Below are positions 38,702 to 47,719 of a stretch of DNA of 64,000 nt, in pieces. Position numbers and translations under genes: made by a program. Origin of the DNA: Pantoea sp. SOD02 (GTDB lineage Bacteria > Pseudomonadota > Gammaproteobacteria > Enterobacterales > Enterobacteriaceae); contig NZ_CP102604.1 of NCBI RefSeq assembly GCF_024707505.1, positions 1,860,001-1,924,000 of the forward strand, read 5' to 3'. The notes under the pieces were generated by a model. That model ran no database searches, was not told where the DNA came from, and was given only the letters and a program-made list of their open reading frames with translations. Position 1 is the first letter of the stretch. Each line of letters starts with the position of its first letter.

Positions 38702-39252
38702 AGGCCCACACACTCCCGCAGATGCTCCAGCGCGCGGCGAATCCAGCTTTTTACCGAGCCAACCGGCTGTTGCAGCCAGGCGGCAATATCACTGTGGGAC
38801 ATCCCCTGATAATAGGCGAGCGTGATGCTTTGCTGCTGTTCGCTGCTCAGATGACCAATGCAGTGTCGCAGGCGATCGGCTTGCGCCGGATCGTGCCAGG
38901 TATTCTGTTCGTCTTCCGCCGTTATCTGCAGCAGATCGTCAAACTCTTCTGTATTTAGCGTCATGCGCGCTTGTCCGCTGCGTAACCCGTCAATGCAGCG
39001 ATTGCGCACAATGTGCGTCATCCATGTCATCGGCGCGCTAAGGGCGGCATCATAGGCGTTGGCGCGGTTCCAGATAGTGAGATAGCAATCGTGCAGCACC
39101 TCTTCAGCCCAGCCTTGCTGGCGTAACATACGCAGGGTGAGGGCGAAAAGATGTGGCGAAGTCAGTCGATAGAGTTGTTCAAACGCGCGGCGATCGCCCT
39201 GTGCGATCGCCGGCAATAACGTCACTAGCTGTTCTGTTAGCCTATTATCCAT
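38698..39252 (-). CDS. ECF sigma factor (SigK-like)
   Basis: A 184-residue extracytoplasmic-function sigma factor. Region 2 is about residues 20-90 (FEQLYRLTSPHLFALTLRML, then DCYLTIWNRANAYDA with the region 2.3-2.4 residues, then MTWMTHIVRNRCIDGLR). Region 4 is about 130-180 (SEQQQSITLAYYQGMSHSDIAAWLQQPVGSVKSWIRRALEHLRE). Pairing with an RskA-type anti-sigma suggests the SigK group. It lies 43 bases after the FAS1 gene and is probably transcribed with it, making the system auto-amplifying. Confidence 0.92.
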   Translation of the reverse strand: MDNRLTEQLVTLLPAIAQGDRRAFEQLYRLTSPHLFALTLRMLRQQGWAEEVLHDCYLTIWNRANAYDAALSAPMTWMTHIVRNRCIDGLRSGQARMTLNTEEFDDLLQITAEDEQNTWHDPAQADRLRHCIGHLSSEQQQSITLAYYQGMSHSDIAAWLQQPVGSVKSWIRRALEHLRECVGL

Positions 39253-39295
39253 AATCTTCCCGGTTGGCTAAAATGCCCAATCCGAGTATAGGCAA

Positions 39296-39862
39296 TTACT
39301 TAGGCATTAAGACGGTATCAATCACATCAATCACACCATTTTTCTGATTGACGTCATAAGTGCTGATATTCGCCACATTGCCTTGACCATCTTTCAGCTG
39401 AATATTGTGCGGGCCATTATTCATAATCCACAACGGTTGGCCGTTGACAGTTTTCAGCTCGGCATGACCGCCACCTTGCTTGATTTTCATCTCCAGCGCT
39501 TTCATGTCGTATTTGCCCGCCACCACATGATAAGTCAGGATGCTGGTCAACTTCGCTTTGTTCTCCGGTTTCACCAGGCTATCAACGGTGCCCGCTGGCA
39601 ACTTGGCGAAGGCGGCATTGGTTGGCGCGAAGACGGTAAACGGACCTTTACCTTCGAGGGTTTCCACCAAACCCGCCGCTTTAACAGCAGCAACCAGCGT
39701 GGTGTGATCTTTAGAGTTCAGCGCGTTTTCAACGATGTTCTTTTGCGGATACATCGCCGCTCCGCCTACCATCACGGAGCCATTATCCATCGCGGCGAAT
39801 GCACCTGCGGTGAACAGTAAAGTGCTGGATACGACTGCAATGCCCATTAGCTTTTTCATCAT
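39296..39862 (-). CDS. Secreted FAS1 (fasciclin) domain protein
   Basis: A 188-residue exported protein. The signal peptide spans residues 1-23 (MKKLMGIAVVSSTLLF..GAFA|A). One fasciclin domain follows: NIVENALNSKDHTTLVAAVKAAGL, then the FAS1 H1 box GKGPFTVFAPTNAAFAKLP and the H2-like end GVIDVIDTVLMPK. Such domains mediate adhesion or extracellular binding. It is first in an operon with the ECF sigma and anti-sigma genes. Two adjacent ATGs (39862, 39859) follow GAGGA; the second gives better spacing. In mycobacteria SigK/RskA controls FAS1 proteins MPT70/MPT83, which this cassette resembles. Confidence 0.92.
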   Translation of the reverse strand: MMKKLMGIAVVSSTLLFTAGAFAAMDNGSVMVGGAAMYPQKNIVENALNSKDHTTLVAAVKAAGLVETLEGKGPFTVFAPTNAAFAKLPAGTVDSLVKPENKAKLTSILTYHVVAGKYDMKALEMKIKQGGGHAELKTVNGQPLWIMNNGPHNIQLKDGQGNVANISTYDVNQKNGVIDVIDTVLMPK

Positions 39863-39905
39863 AAATCCTCGTAGTAGGGAGCGAAGAAGTTGCTCACACT
39901 CTGAT

Positions 39906-39933
39906 ATACGAGGACAGGTGATGAATTGGATGC
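39906..39933 (-). promoter_or_regulatory. Candidate ECF promoter of the FAS1-sigma-antisigma operon
   Basis: On the minus strand GCATCC (39928-39933) and CGTAT (39906-39910) are separated by 17 bases. They resemble SigK-type elements (CCATCC and CGAAT-like). The implied transcript start is about 35-40 bases before the FAS1 start codon. This is inference from similarity to known SigK promoters. Confidence 0.45.
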
Positions 39934-39953
39934 AGTGATTTTGAAATTTATTT

Positions 39954-40883
39954 TTAAACCTGCCGATCGCTCCATAAATGCAGGCGCGGAATGATCAGAT
40001 GCAGCGGCTCGGCCAGCGGTTTGTGGCGATAAGCCACGTTATCGGCATCGTAATTCAGCAGCTCACCCAGAATCGGTACCTGGGTGCGATCGCGGCACAG
40101 CACCAGCAGCGGAGAAGGGCAGGCAAGCTGCACCTGTTTCTTTTCGCTGGCGCGCCACACGCGGGCAATCGGCTGCACCTTAACCGGACGTTTGATTTTC
40201 AGTTTCGCACCCGCCGGTAACGCGAGGATCGCTTCCAGCTCCAGCTGCACTTTTTCCGCCCACTGCTCACGCGTCCACGGCGCCTGAGCGCGATTGGCCT
40301 TCAGGCTGCGCTCCAGCTGTTCAACCACCTCATCACGCGTGACGTTTTTGATGATATTTTTATTTGCCCAGCCGAAGCGCAAACTGTCTGGCGAATTCAT
40401 TAGTGTCACGCTGCGGTAAGCATTGAGCGTAATTAACCCGCGCAGATGCTGGTGGACGAACTCAAAACGCGCCTCGCTCGGCAAGCCCGACTCCACGGTA
40501 ATCAGCTGTTCCAGCCGCTGCTTTAGGGTATTTATCTCCGCAACCTGTTGCGTAATTTGTTCATGCACATCGCCATCGGCTTCGATGCAAATCGCGCCCG
40601 GCAAGCGCACGGCAGCTTTGGTGCTGAGCTTTTCCGATTGATGCTGCATAAACAGGCGGCAATAGTGCGCCAGCGCCATATCGCGCGCCGTTTTGCCAAG
40701 ATGCTGCGTCACCGCGATGCGTTCAATTTCATCATGCTCGCGGCCTTTCTCAATTTCCGGCAGGCCAAACACGCGCGCAATCAGCAGCGGTTGCTGCTCA
40801 ATCTGTTGACGCAACGCACCTAGACCCGCTTCCAGCGCGTTGACGCAGTCGTGCAGATCGGCAACCAAATCATAACGAGCCAT
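39954..40883 (-). CDS. tus: Replication terminus site-binding protein Tus
   Basis: A 309-residue Tus protein, the same length as in E. coli. It binds Ter sites as a monomer and blocks replication forks arriving from one side. N-terminal MARYDLVADLHDCVNALEAGL, central HQHLRGLITLNAYRSVTLM and RFGWANKNIIKNVTRDEV, and the DNA-contacting strands KLKIKRPVKVQPIARVWRASEKKQVQL are recognisable. It lies after fumC as in E. coli, separated by the FAS1 cassette. A Ter site overlaps its leader. Confidence 0.96.
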   Translation of the reverse strand: MARYDLVADLHDCVNALEAGLGALRQQIEQQPLLIARVFGLPEIEKGREHDEIERIAVTQHLGKTARDMALAHYCRLFMQHQSEKLSTKAAVRLPGAICIEADGDVHEQITQQVAEINTLKQRLEQLITVESGLPSEARFEFVHQHLRGLITLNAYRSVTLMNSPDSLRFGWANKNIIKNVTRDEVVEQLERSLKANRAQAPWTREQWAEKVQLELEAILALPAGAKLKIKRPVKVQPIARVWRASEKKQVQLACPSPLLVLCRDRTQVPILGELLNYDADNVAYRHKPLAEPLHLIIPRLHLWSDRQV

Positions 40884-40891
40884 AAATGGCC

Positions 40892-40914
40892 TCCATAGTT
40901 ACAACATACTTTTA
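40892..40914 (-). promoter_or_regulatory. Ter replication-arrest site in the tus promoter
   Basis: The core AGTTACAACATACTT, read here on the plus strand, is identical to the complement of the E. coli TerB core, and includes the C that flips into the Tus lock. It lies 9 bases upstream of the tus start. TerB is placed the same way in E. coli, where Tus binding represses its own gene. Confidence 0.88.
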
Positions 40915-41040
40915 AGTGTACTGGCTTAGGTGCCGGTCTGCCAGCGCAGCGCAAGGATTTTGTTAAGCAGCCAACGGCGGGATTTTTCCAGCGGGATGAA
41001 CGTGTTATAACAATGCTTTGCCTGCTAATGGATAATTGTT

Positions 41041-42240
41041 GTGAAGCCTCAGCCAAAGCCACCTGCCGCCGCCATCGTTACGCTTGGATTAGTGCAAATC
41101 CTGTCATGGGGCGGATCCTTCTATCTTATGGCGGTGATGGCTAATCCCATCGTGGCGGAAACCGGCTGGTCGCAACAATGGGTGTATGGCGCGCTATCGC
41201 TCGGCATGCTGATTTCCGGTTTGCTGGCACCGCTGAGCGGGCGACTGATTTCCCGCACTTATGGCCGCGCATTGCTGGCGGCGAGCGGGGCGGTGATGGC
41301 GCTCGGTCTGGTGATTATGGGATTGAGTCATAACCTGCCGCTGTTTCTGTTTGCCTGGCTGATTATCGGCATTGGCATGGCGATGGGCCTGTACGATGCG
41401 CTGTTTGCCACGCTCGGTACGCTTTACGGCGGCCAGGCGCGCGGTGCGATTACCGGCATCACGCTGATCTCCGGTTTTTGTACCACCTTAGTGTGGCCGG
41501 GCACCGCGCTGCTGATTCACTGGCTGGATTGGCGCGGCGCCTGTTTTGCTATCGCCGGATTGCTATGTGTTTCAGTGTTGCCCGCGTATCTTTACGCGCT
41601 TCCCGCGCCGGAAGGTAAAATCGCCGCCGCCAAAGCAAAACCAACCGCGCAGGGCGACGAACTGGCGCCAACGCTGTTTTGGCTGCTATGCAGCATCTTC
41701 ACTCTCGCATCGGTGATCATGACGGCCATTTCGGTGCAGCTGATCACCTTGCTGCAGGCCAGCGGCCACACGCTAGCGTCGGCGTTGGCCATCAGCGCGA
41801 TTCTCGGCCCGTGTCAGGTGGGATCACGCATCGTGGATATCGCCTTTAAGCGTGGTCACCCGATCTGGACCACCTTTTTCTCGGTGGGATTAGTGGCGCT
41901 CGGCTTGCTGCTGCTGGCGTGTTATCCGCAGTTTGCGGTGCTCAGCATGGTGCTGTACGGTGCCGGGAATGGTTTGCGTGCCATTGTGCGGGGAACTTTA
42001 CCGCTGGTGATGGTCAAACCAGAGGCTTACGCGATTGTGGTAGGGCGCATGGCGCGTCCCGCTTTAATCGGCCAGGCATTGACGCCGCTGGTTGGCGGCT
42101 ATGTGTTTCAGCACCTCGGAGCCAGCGCCACGCTGTGGTTGTTATGCGTTCTGGCGTTGATTAACGTGCTGTTGGTGGTGCTTTTGCAGCAGAAGTTGCC
42201 GCAGGCCATCCCACAGTCGGAAAGGGGAGTGATAAACTAA
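41041..42240 (+). CDS. MFS transporter
   Basis: A 399-residue major facilitator protein with 12 predicted helices in two halves. LSWGGSFYLMAVMANPIVAETGWSQQWVYGALSLGMLISGLLAPLSGRLISRTYGRALL covers the first two helices and the A-loop (GRLISRTYGR, in place of the classical GxxxDRxGRR). The central cytoplasmic loop is PEGKIAAAKAKPTAQGDE. It resembles monocarboxylate/oxalate-formate-type MFS members; substrate unknown. The start is GTG with weak ribosome binding signal; no better in-frame start is seen. Confidence 0.85.
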   Translation: MKPQPKPPAAAIVTLGLVQILSWGGSFYLMAVMANPIVAETGWSQQWVYGALSLGMLISGLLAPLSGRLISRTYGRALLAASGAVMALGLVIMGLSHNLPLFLFAWLIIGIGMAMGLYDALFATLGTLYGGQARGAITGITLISGFCTTLVWPGTALLIHWLDWRGACFAIAGLLCVSVLPAYLYALPAPEGKIAAAKAKPTAQGDELAPTLFWLLCSIFTLASVIMTAISVQLITLLQASGHTLASALAISAILGPCQVGSRIVDIAFKRGHPIWTTFFSVGLVALGLLLLACYPQFAVLSMVLYGAGNGLRAIVRGTLPLVMVKPEAYAIVVGRMARPALIGQALTPLVGGYVFQHLGASATLWLLCVLALINVLLVVLLQQKLPQAIPQSERGVIN

Positions 42241-42398
42241 GCAGCCTGTGCGCTTCTGCCCGATTAAATGGGGAATACGTGCCTGGATCACGGACGTTGA
42301 CTTCTAAAAAGCAACAGTGTTTGTTATATTTATTGCTCATTGATTACTCACTGTCGCGGCATAAAAACAACAAGATAACCGCAACTCAGGATATTGAA

Positions 42399-42884
42399 AT
42401 GCTTGATTACCGCTTCCCGACAGCTTTGCAGATGGTTTTGAGCGTAGCGATGGCGGAGCAACTGGGTAAACGCTCGACCAGTGCCATATTGGCGTATGGT
42501 CTTGAAGCGAACCCCAGTTTCATTCGGAAACTTATGGTTCCGCTCACGCGTGACGGCATCATCGTCTCAACGCTTGGCCGTACCGGCTCGATTCATTTGG
42601 GTCGCCCGGCCGCTGAGATCACGCTGCGCGACATTTATACTTCTGTGATCGAAGATAAAAAACTCTGGGCATCGCGCCCTGATGTGGCACCGCGTTGTCT
42701 GGTCAGTGCCAACCTGTGTTGGTATTTCAAATCGATTGCGGAAGAGGCTGAAGAAGCGTCGTTAAAAGTGCTGGAAACCCGCACCGTCGCGGACGCGCTG
42801 GCCGAACTGAAGCATAACGACACCAGCAACTGCGAAGAGCTGCCCGATCTCGAACTCGCTGATCTGTGTAAGAAAGGTCGCTAA
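42399..42884 (+). CDS. oqxR: Rrf2-family regulator, OqxR-like
   Basis: A 161-residue Rrf2-family regulator. MLDYRFPTALQMVLSVAMAEQ is followed by winged-helix sequence NPSFIRKLMVPLTRDGIIVSTLGRTGSIHLGRPAAEITLRDIYTSV. The three clustered Cys of IscR-type sensors are absent; Cys residues are scattered (CLVSANLCW). The start at 42399 follows AGGA; the longer frame upstream is unsupported. It sits next to oqxAB as the repressor OqxR does in Klebsiella, here convergent. I infer the same role. Confidence 0.78.
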   Translation: MLDYRFPTALQMVLSVAMAEQLGKRSTSAILAYGLEANPSFIRKLMVPLTRDGIIVSTLGRTGSIHLGRPAAEITLRDIYTSVIEDKKLWASRPDVAPRCLVSANLCWYFKSIAEEAEEASLKVLETRTVADALAELKHNDTSNCEELPDLELADLCKKGR

Positions 42885-42894
42885 AACCACACCC

Positions 42895-42925
42895 CGTAGG
42901 GTCGCCATTCATGGCGACCTTTTTT
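42895..42925 (+). repeat. Palindromic repeat, type A forward, with T-tract (terminator-like)
   Basis: CGTAGG tag, arms GGTCGCCAT/ATGGCGACC, then TTTTTTAT. It lies 10 bases after the oqxR-like stop codon and has the shape of a rho-independent terminator. Confidence 0.85.
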
Positions 42926-42991
42926 ATTGCTTCGAACTCCAGCCATCAAATCCAATGCACATTGGCGTATTGCACTTCATTTTTAGCGAAT

Positions 42992-43053
42992 TGGTCACCA
43001 TAAATGGCGACCCTACGGTTGTTTGACAAGGTTTCTGTAGGCTGCACATTTAT
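42992..43053. repeat. Palindromic repeats, type A reverse and degenerate type B forward
   Basis: 42992-43018 is type A with one changed base in the left arm and CCTACG on its right. 43036-43053 begins TGTAGG and keeps a worn left arm GCTGCACAT but lost the right arm. The order again alternates in direction. Confidence 0.7.
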
Positions 43054-43082
43054 AAAAAATCCGGGCACTTGGCCCGGATTGT
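43052..43082 (-). terminator. Terminator after oqxB
   Basis: AATCCGGGC/GCCCGGATT hairpin with a CACTTG loop, followed by TTTTTTAT on the minus strand, 19 bases past the oqxB stop codon. Confidence 0.92.
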
Positions 43083-43100
43083 TCATTTCACCTAAAACCC

Positions 43101-46100
43101 TTACACGGTTTGCACTTCACCCTGTGGCTGCTTACGCGTCACCAGCTTACGCAGCGTCACATAAAACACCGGCGTCAGGAACAGACCAAATAGTGTCACG
43201 CCCAGCATGCCGGAGAACACGGTAATTCCGGTAACGCCGCGCACTTCCGCGCCTGCACCTTCGCCAAGAATCAGCGGAATGGTACCGGCGATAAAGGCAA
43301 TCGAGGTCATGACGATGGGACGCAGACGCAGACGACAGGCTTCCAGCGCCGCATCGACAATGCTCTTGCCCTGCATCTCCAGCTCGCGCGCAAACTCAAC
43401 GATAAGAATCGCGTTCTTACACGCCAGCCCCATCAGCACCACCAGCCCAACCTGCACAAACACGTTGTTATCGCCACCGGTCAGCCACACGCCGACCAGC
43501 GCAGAGAGCATGGTGACCGGCACAATCAGGATCACCGCCAGCGGCAACGTCCAGCTTTCATACAGCGCTGCCAGCACCAGGAACGCCAGTAAAACGGCGA
43601 CCGGGAAGACGATCAGTGCAGTATTGCCCTGCGTTGATTGTTGATAGCTCAGGTCGGTCCATTCAATGTTCATGCCGTTTGGCAGCACCTGCGTCGACAT
43701 CTCTTCCAGCTTCTGCATCGCCTGCGCCGAAGAGAGCACGCGTGGGTCGGCATCGCCAATCAGGTCCGCTGCCGGATAACCGTTATAGCGAATCACCGGA
43801 TCCGGGCCGTACGTGGTGGTGATATTCACCATGCTGCCAATCGGCACCATTTCGCCGCGATCGTTTCGGGTACGCAGATTACCGATATCCTGCACGCTAT
43901 CGCGGAAATCGCCGTCCGCCTGCGCCATTACGCGCCAGGTACGACCAAACTTATTGAAATCGTTAACGTACGACGATCCCAGATAGGTTTGCAGCGTGCT
44001 GAATAGTTCGGTCAGCGACACGCCTTGCGCTTTGGCTTTATCACGATCCACCTGCACATCCAACTGCGGCACGTTGGCCTGGTAGGATGAAATCGGGAAC
44101 ATCATGCCCGGCGTTTGTAGCACCGCACCCGTCATGGTGTTGATGGCGGTTTGCAGCGCACCGTAACCCAAGCCTGCGCGATCCTGCACATACAGTGAAT
44201 AACCCGAACCTTGTCCCAGACCCAAAATCGGCGGCGGCATAATCGAGAAGCCAAAGCCTTGCTGGATTTTCGAGATTTTGGCGTTGATCTCGGCATTGAT
44301 CTCCGCCGCACTGCGCTTACGCTCGTTGAACGGTTTCAGGCCAAAGAACACCGTACCGGTATTCGGCGTGTTGGTGAACTGCAACGCATTCAGACCGGGG
44401 AAGGCGACCGAATAGGCCACGCCTTCAGTGTTCATGCCGATTTCGCTCATCTTGCGAATCACTTCATCGGTACGTGCCAGCGATGAACCTTCCGGCATCT
44501 TCACGCCGCCAATCAGATAGAGCTTATCCTGCGTCGGAATAAAGCCGCCCGGCACGGTATGGAACATAAAGCCCGCACCGGCCAGCAGCAGCACGTACAC
44601 GCCGAACACCGAACCACGACGACGCAAGGTTTTACCCACCAGCGATTCATAGCCATCCGAACTGCGCTGGAAGAAGCGGTTAAACGGACGGAACAGCCAG
44701 CCGAGCAGGCGATCGATAATACGCGTCGGCATATCCTTCGCGGCATCATGCGGCTTCAGCAGCAGCGCCGCCAGCGCCGGTGACAGCGTCAGCGAGTTGA
44801 TGGCGGAGATCACCGTCGAAATGGCAATTGTCACTGCAAACTGCTTATAGAACTGACCGGTAACGCCGGACAGGAACGCCATCGGCACGAACACCGCACA
44901 CAGCACCAGCGCAATGGCGATAATCGGTCCGGACACTTCACGCATCGCCTGATGCGCCGCCGCCGTCGGCGACAAGCCTTGTTCGATATTACGCTCGACG
45001 TTCTCCACCACCACGATGGCATCATCCACCACGATACCGATCGCCAACACCAGCCCGAACAAACTCAGGGTATTGAGCGAAAAGCCGAGCAGATAGAGGA
45101 TGCTGAAGGTACCGACCACCGAAACCGGCACCGCCAGCAGCGGGATGATCGACGCGCGCCAGGTTTGCAGGAACAGAATCACCACCAGCACCACCAGCAC
45201 AATCGCTTCGAACAGCGTTTGCACCACGGCACGGATAGAATCACGTACAAACACCGTTGGATCGTACGGCGCGGCCCACTGCACATCGTCCGGGAAGCGG
45301 GTTGCCAGTTCAGCCATTTTGTCGCGCACCGCATTCGACAGGTCGATAGCATTGGCGCCCGGCGCCTGGAAGATACCAATACCCACCGCATCTTTGTTGT
45401 TCAGCTGCGAACGCAACGCGTAGCTGCCGGAACCCATCTCGATGCGCGCCACATCACGCAGGCGCACCAGCGTGCCGTCGTCGGCGGTTTTCAGGATGAT
45501 ATTGCCGAACTGCTCTTCGCTCTCCAGACGACCTTGGGTGTTGATCGACAGCAGGAAATCACTCTGTTTCTTCAGCGGCTCCGCGCCAAGCTGACCGGCA
45601 GAAACCTGCACGTTCTGCTCCTGCATAGCGCTGACCACATCGGACGCGGTCAAGCCACGCGCCGCCACCTTATTGGGATCGAGCCACACGCGCATCGCGT
45701 ATTCACCGGCCCCGAAGATCTGAATCTGACCCACGCCCGGCAGGCGCGCCAGTTCATCTTTCACCTTCAACGTGGCGTAGTTGCGCAGATAGAGCGAATC
45801 GTACTTGCCGTGCGGCGAGAACATGTGCACCACCAGCGTCAGCGTTGGTGACATCTTCTGCGTGGTGAGGCCGAGTTGTCGCACCTCTTCCGGCAGACGC
45901 GCTTCAGCCTGCGCCACGCGGTTCTGCACCTGAACCTGCGCCTGATCCGGATCGGTGCCTGGACGGAAGGTCACGGTGGTGACCAGCACGCCATCAGAAC
46001 CGGCCACGGATTTCATGTACATCATGTTTTCTACCCCGTTAATGGCTTCTTCCAGCGGCGTCGCCACGGAATCTGCAATCACTTTGGGGTTGGCGCCGGG

Positions 46101-46253
46101 ATATTCCGCGCGCACCTGCACGCTGGGTGGCACCACGTTGGGATATTCACTGATCGGCAGCAGCGGAATGGCGATCAGTCCGGTGGTAAAGATCAAAATC
46201 GACAGCACCGCGGCGAAGATCGGTCGGTCGATAAAAAAGCGGGAGAAATCCAT
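43101..46253 (-). CDS. oqxB: RND multidrug efflux pump inner-membrane transporter OqxB-like
   Basis: A 1050-residue RND (HAE1) transporter, the same length as Klebsiella OqxB and very close to the OqxB sequence I recall (MDFSRFFIDRPIFAAVLSIL; GGVKMPEGSSLARTDEVIRKM; MPPPILGLGQGSGYSLYVQD). Twelve membrane helices and two large periplasmic loops form the proton-driven drug pump. The proton-relay Asp pair is in GIVVDDAIVVVENVERN, with the matching Lys in VLMGLACKNAILIVEFA. It probably exports quinolones, quinoxalines and similar compounds through a TolC-type channel. It follows oqxA by 18 bases. Confidence 0.93.
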   Translation of the reverse strand: MDFSRFFIDRPIFAAVLSILIFTTGLIAIPLLPISEYPNVVPPSVQVRAEYPGANPKVIADSVATPLEEAINGVENMMYMKSVAGSDGVLVTTVTFRPGTDPDQAQVQVQNRVAQAEARLPEEVRQLGLTTQKMSPTLTLVVHMFSPHGKYDSLYLRNYATLKVKDELARLPGVGQIQIFGAGEYAMRVWLDPNKVAARGLTASDVVSAMQEQNVQVSAGQLGAEPLKKQSDFLLSINTQGRLESEEQFGNIILKTADDGTLVRLRDVARIEMGSGSYALRSQLNNKDAVGIGIFQAPGANAIDLSNAVRDKMAELATRFPDDVQWAAPYDPTVFVRDSIRAVVQTLFEAIVLVVLVVILFLQTWRASIIPLLAVPVSVVGTFSILYLLGFSLNTLSLFGLVLAIGIVVDDAIVVVENVERNIEQGLSPTAAAHQAMREVSGPIIAIALVLCAVFVPMAFLSGVTGQFYKQFAVTIAISTVISAINSLTLSPALAALLLKPHDAAKDMPTRIIDRLLGWLFRPFNRFFQRSSDGYESLVGKTLRRRGSVFGVYVLLLAGAGFMFHTVPGGFIPTQDKLYLIGGVKMPEGSSLARTDEVIRKMSEIGMNTEGVAYSVAFPGLNALQFTNTPNTGTVFFGLKPFNERKRSAAEINAEINAKISKIQQGFGFSIMPPPILGLGQGSGYSLYVQDRAGLGYGALQTAINTMTGAVLQTPGMMFPISSYQANVPQLDVQVDRDKAKAQGVSLTELFSTLQTYLGSSYVNDFNKFGRTWRVMAQADGDFRDSVQDIGNLRTRNDRGEMVPIGSMVNITTTYGPDPVIRYNGYPAADLIGDADPRVLSSAQAMQKLEEMSTQVLPNGMNIEWTDLSYQQSTQGNTALIVFPVAVLLAFLVLAALYESWTLPLAVILIVPVTMLSALVGVWLTGGDNNVFVQVGLVVLMGLACKNAILIVEFARELEMQGKSIVDAALEACRLRLRPIVMTSIAFIAGTIPLILGEGAGAEVRGVTGITVFSGMLGVTLFGLFLTPVFYVTLRKLVTRKQPQGEVQTV

Positions 46254-46271
46254 AAAAGGCAGTCTCGAAGG

Positions 46272-47426
46272 TTATTGAGCGGAGCGCATCGCCACCGGTT
46301 GGGCGGTCACCGGCATGCCAGGCATAAAGACTTTTTGCAAGCCGTTAACGATCACCTTGTCGCCAGGTTTCAGGCCTTGCTGCACAATGCGCAGGCCATC
46401 GGCTAAATCACCGGCCTGAATATCGCGGCGTTGGGCTTTACCTTGCGCATCAACCACGTAAACGTACTTACGATCCTGATCGGTGAGCACGGCTTTATCG
46501 TCGATTAACAGGGCGGTGAAGTCGGCGCTGCCCGGCAGGCGCACGCGGGCAAACAGGCCTGGCGTGAACTGACGCTGCTGATTATCCAGCGAGGCGCGCA
46601 TGCGGATGGTGCCGGTGCTGGCGGTCAGCTGGTTATCAAGGAAATCCACGGTGCCGCGATGCGGGAAACCCTCTTCGCCGGTCAACGCCACTTCCACCGG
46701 CAGCGATCCGCGATTTTCGCCTTTACGCGCCATCGCCTGATAATGCAGATAGGTGGCTTCATCGACATCGAAATAGACGTACATGCGATCCTGCGACACT
46801 AACGTGGTCAGCACGCTGGCGCTGTCACCGGCGGTAACTAAGTTGCCGGTGGTGATCATCGCGCGGCTGGCGCGACCTTCAATCGGCGCGGTGACACGGG
46901 TGAAATCGAGGTTCAGCTGCGCCATATCTACCGCCGCCTGTGCCGACAGAACGCTGGCCTGCGCCTGATTGGCCGCCGAGCGACGCTGTTCCCACTCTTC
47001 GCGTGACACCACATTGGTGCCGATCAGTTTATCGGTACGCGCCGATTCACTGCGGGCCAGCGTGGCCTGGCTGCGCGCATTGGCGAGTTCAGCCTGCGCC
47101 TGCTCGAGCGTGGCGCGATAGGTGCGATCGTCAATAGTGAACAGCACCTGACCTTTTTTCACCTCGTCGCCTTCGCGATAATTAACCTGATCGATATAGC
47201 CGGAAACGCGCGGCCGCAGCTGCACGCTCTGCACCGCTTCGAAACGGCCATTGAAGCTATCCCATTGGCTGACTTTCTGCTCTACCACCTGCGCGACACT
47301 TACTTCGGGCGGCGGCGGCGGGGCGTTTTGCGCCACCCCGCGATCGCAACCGGCCAGCAGGCTTCCCAGCAACATCACTCCTGACAGGCTTACCGCCCAT
47401 TGAACCCTATATGTTTGCAGATGCAT
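46272..47426 (-). CDS. oqxA: RND efflux periplasmic adaptor OqxA-like
   Basis: A 384-residue membrane fusion protein. The lipoprotein signal ends LLAG|C at Cys27, so it is lipid-anchored in the periplasm. QWDSFNGRFEAVQSVQLRPRVSGYIDQVNYREGDEVKKGQVLF is the first half-lipoyl region. A coiled-coil hairpin spans about 105-165 (TLEQAQAELANARSQATLARSE). It joins OqxB to the outer-membrane channel. It is divergent from the RarA-like regulator with a 293-base gap containing an inverted repeat. Confidence 0.93.
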   Translation of the reverse strand: MHLQTYRVQWAVSLSGVMLLGSLLAGCDRGVAQNAPPPPPEVSVAQVVEQKVSQWDSFNGRFEAVQSVQLRPRVSGYIDQVNYREGDEVKKGQVLFTIDDRTYRATLEQAQAELANARSQATLARSESARTDKLIGTNVVSREEWEQRRSAANQAQASVLSAQAAVDMAQLNLDFTRVTAPIEGRASRAMITTGNLVTAGDSASVLTTLVSQDRMYVYFDVDEATYLHYQAMARKGENRGSLPVEVALTGEEGFPHRGTVDFLDNQLTASTGTIRMRASLDNQQRQFTPGLFARVRLPGSADFTALLIDDKAVLTDQDRKYVYVVDAQGKAQRRDIQAGDLADGLRIVQQGLKPGDKVIVNGLQKVFMPGMPVTAQPVAMRSAQ

Positions 47427-47615
47427 TGTTGTTATTCCGCATTGGTGAAAAAGAAAGGAGACGTACGAAAAATCTGCAACTTTTATGATTGCATTAAAAC
47501 GCCACGAGTGTAGGCTTGCTCAAACTGCATCTGCAAGAATATCTGATACACTTTATGTGCTGTTTTGATCATTACGTTGCAGAAGGATCAAAGCCCCTAC
47601 GCGCAGTGCGGCATT

Positions 47616-47640
47616 TAATGCAATAATAAAACTTGCATTA
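47616..47640. promoter_or_regulatory. Inverted repeat in the oqxA-rarA promoter region
   Basis: TAATGCAA and TTGCATTA are perfect 8-base arms separated by 9 bases. A further TTGCATTA occurs at about 47489-47496 on the oqxA side. These are candidate operators for the Rrf2 regulator; the assignment is inference. Confidence 0.5.
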
Positions 47641-47719
47641 ACTGGCATAGTCGTTCAACCTTAAAGTGTAATTGCAACTGATACTGATACTGTTCGCAAC
47701 GGCGACCGGAGAAAACGAG

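Noticed and set aside
44952..45851. 299-codon plus-strand frame opposite oqxB
   Set aside because: Antisense shadow of the RND gene; His/Arg/Gln-rich with no family resemblance.
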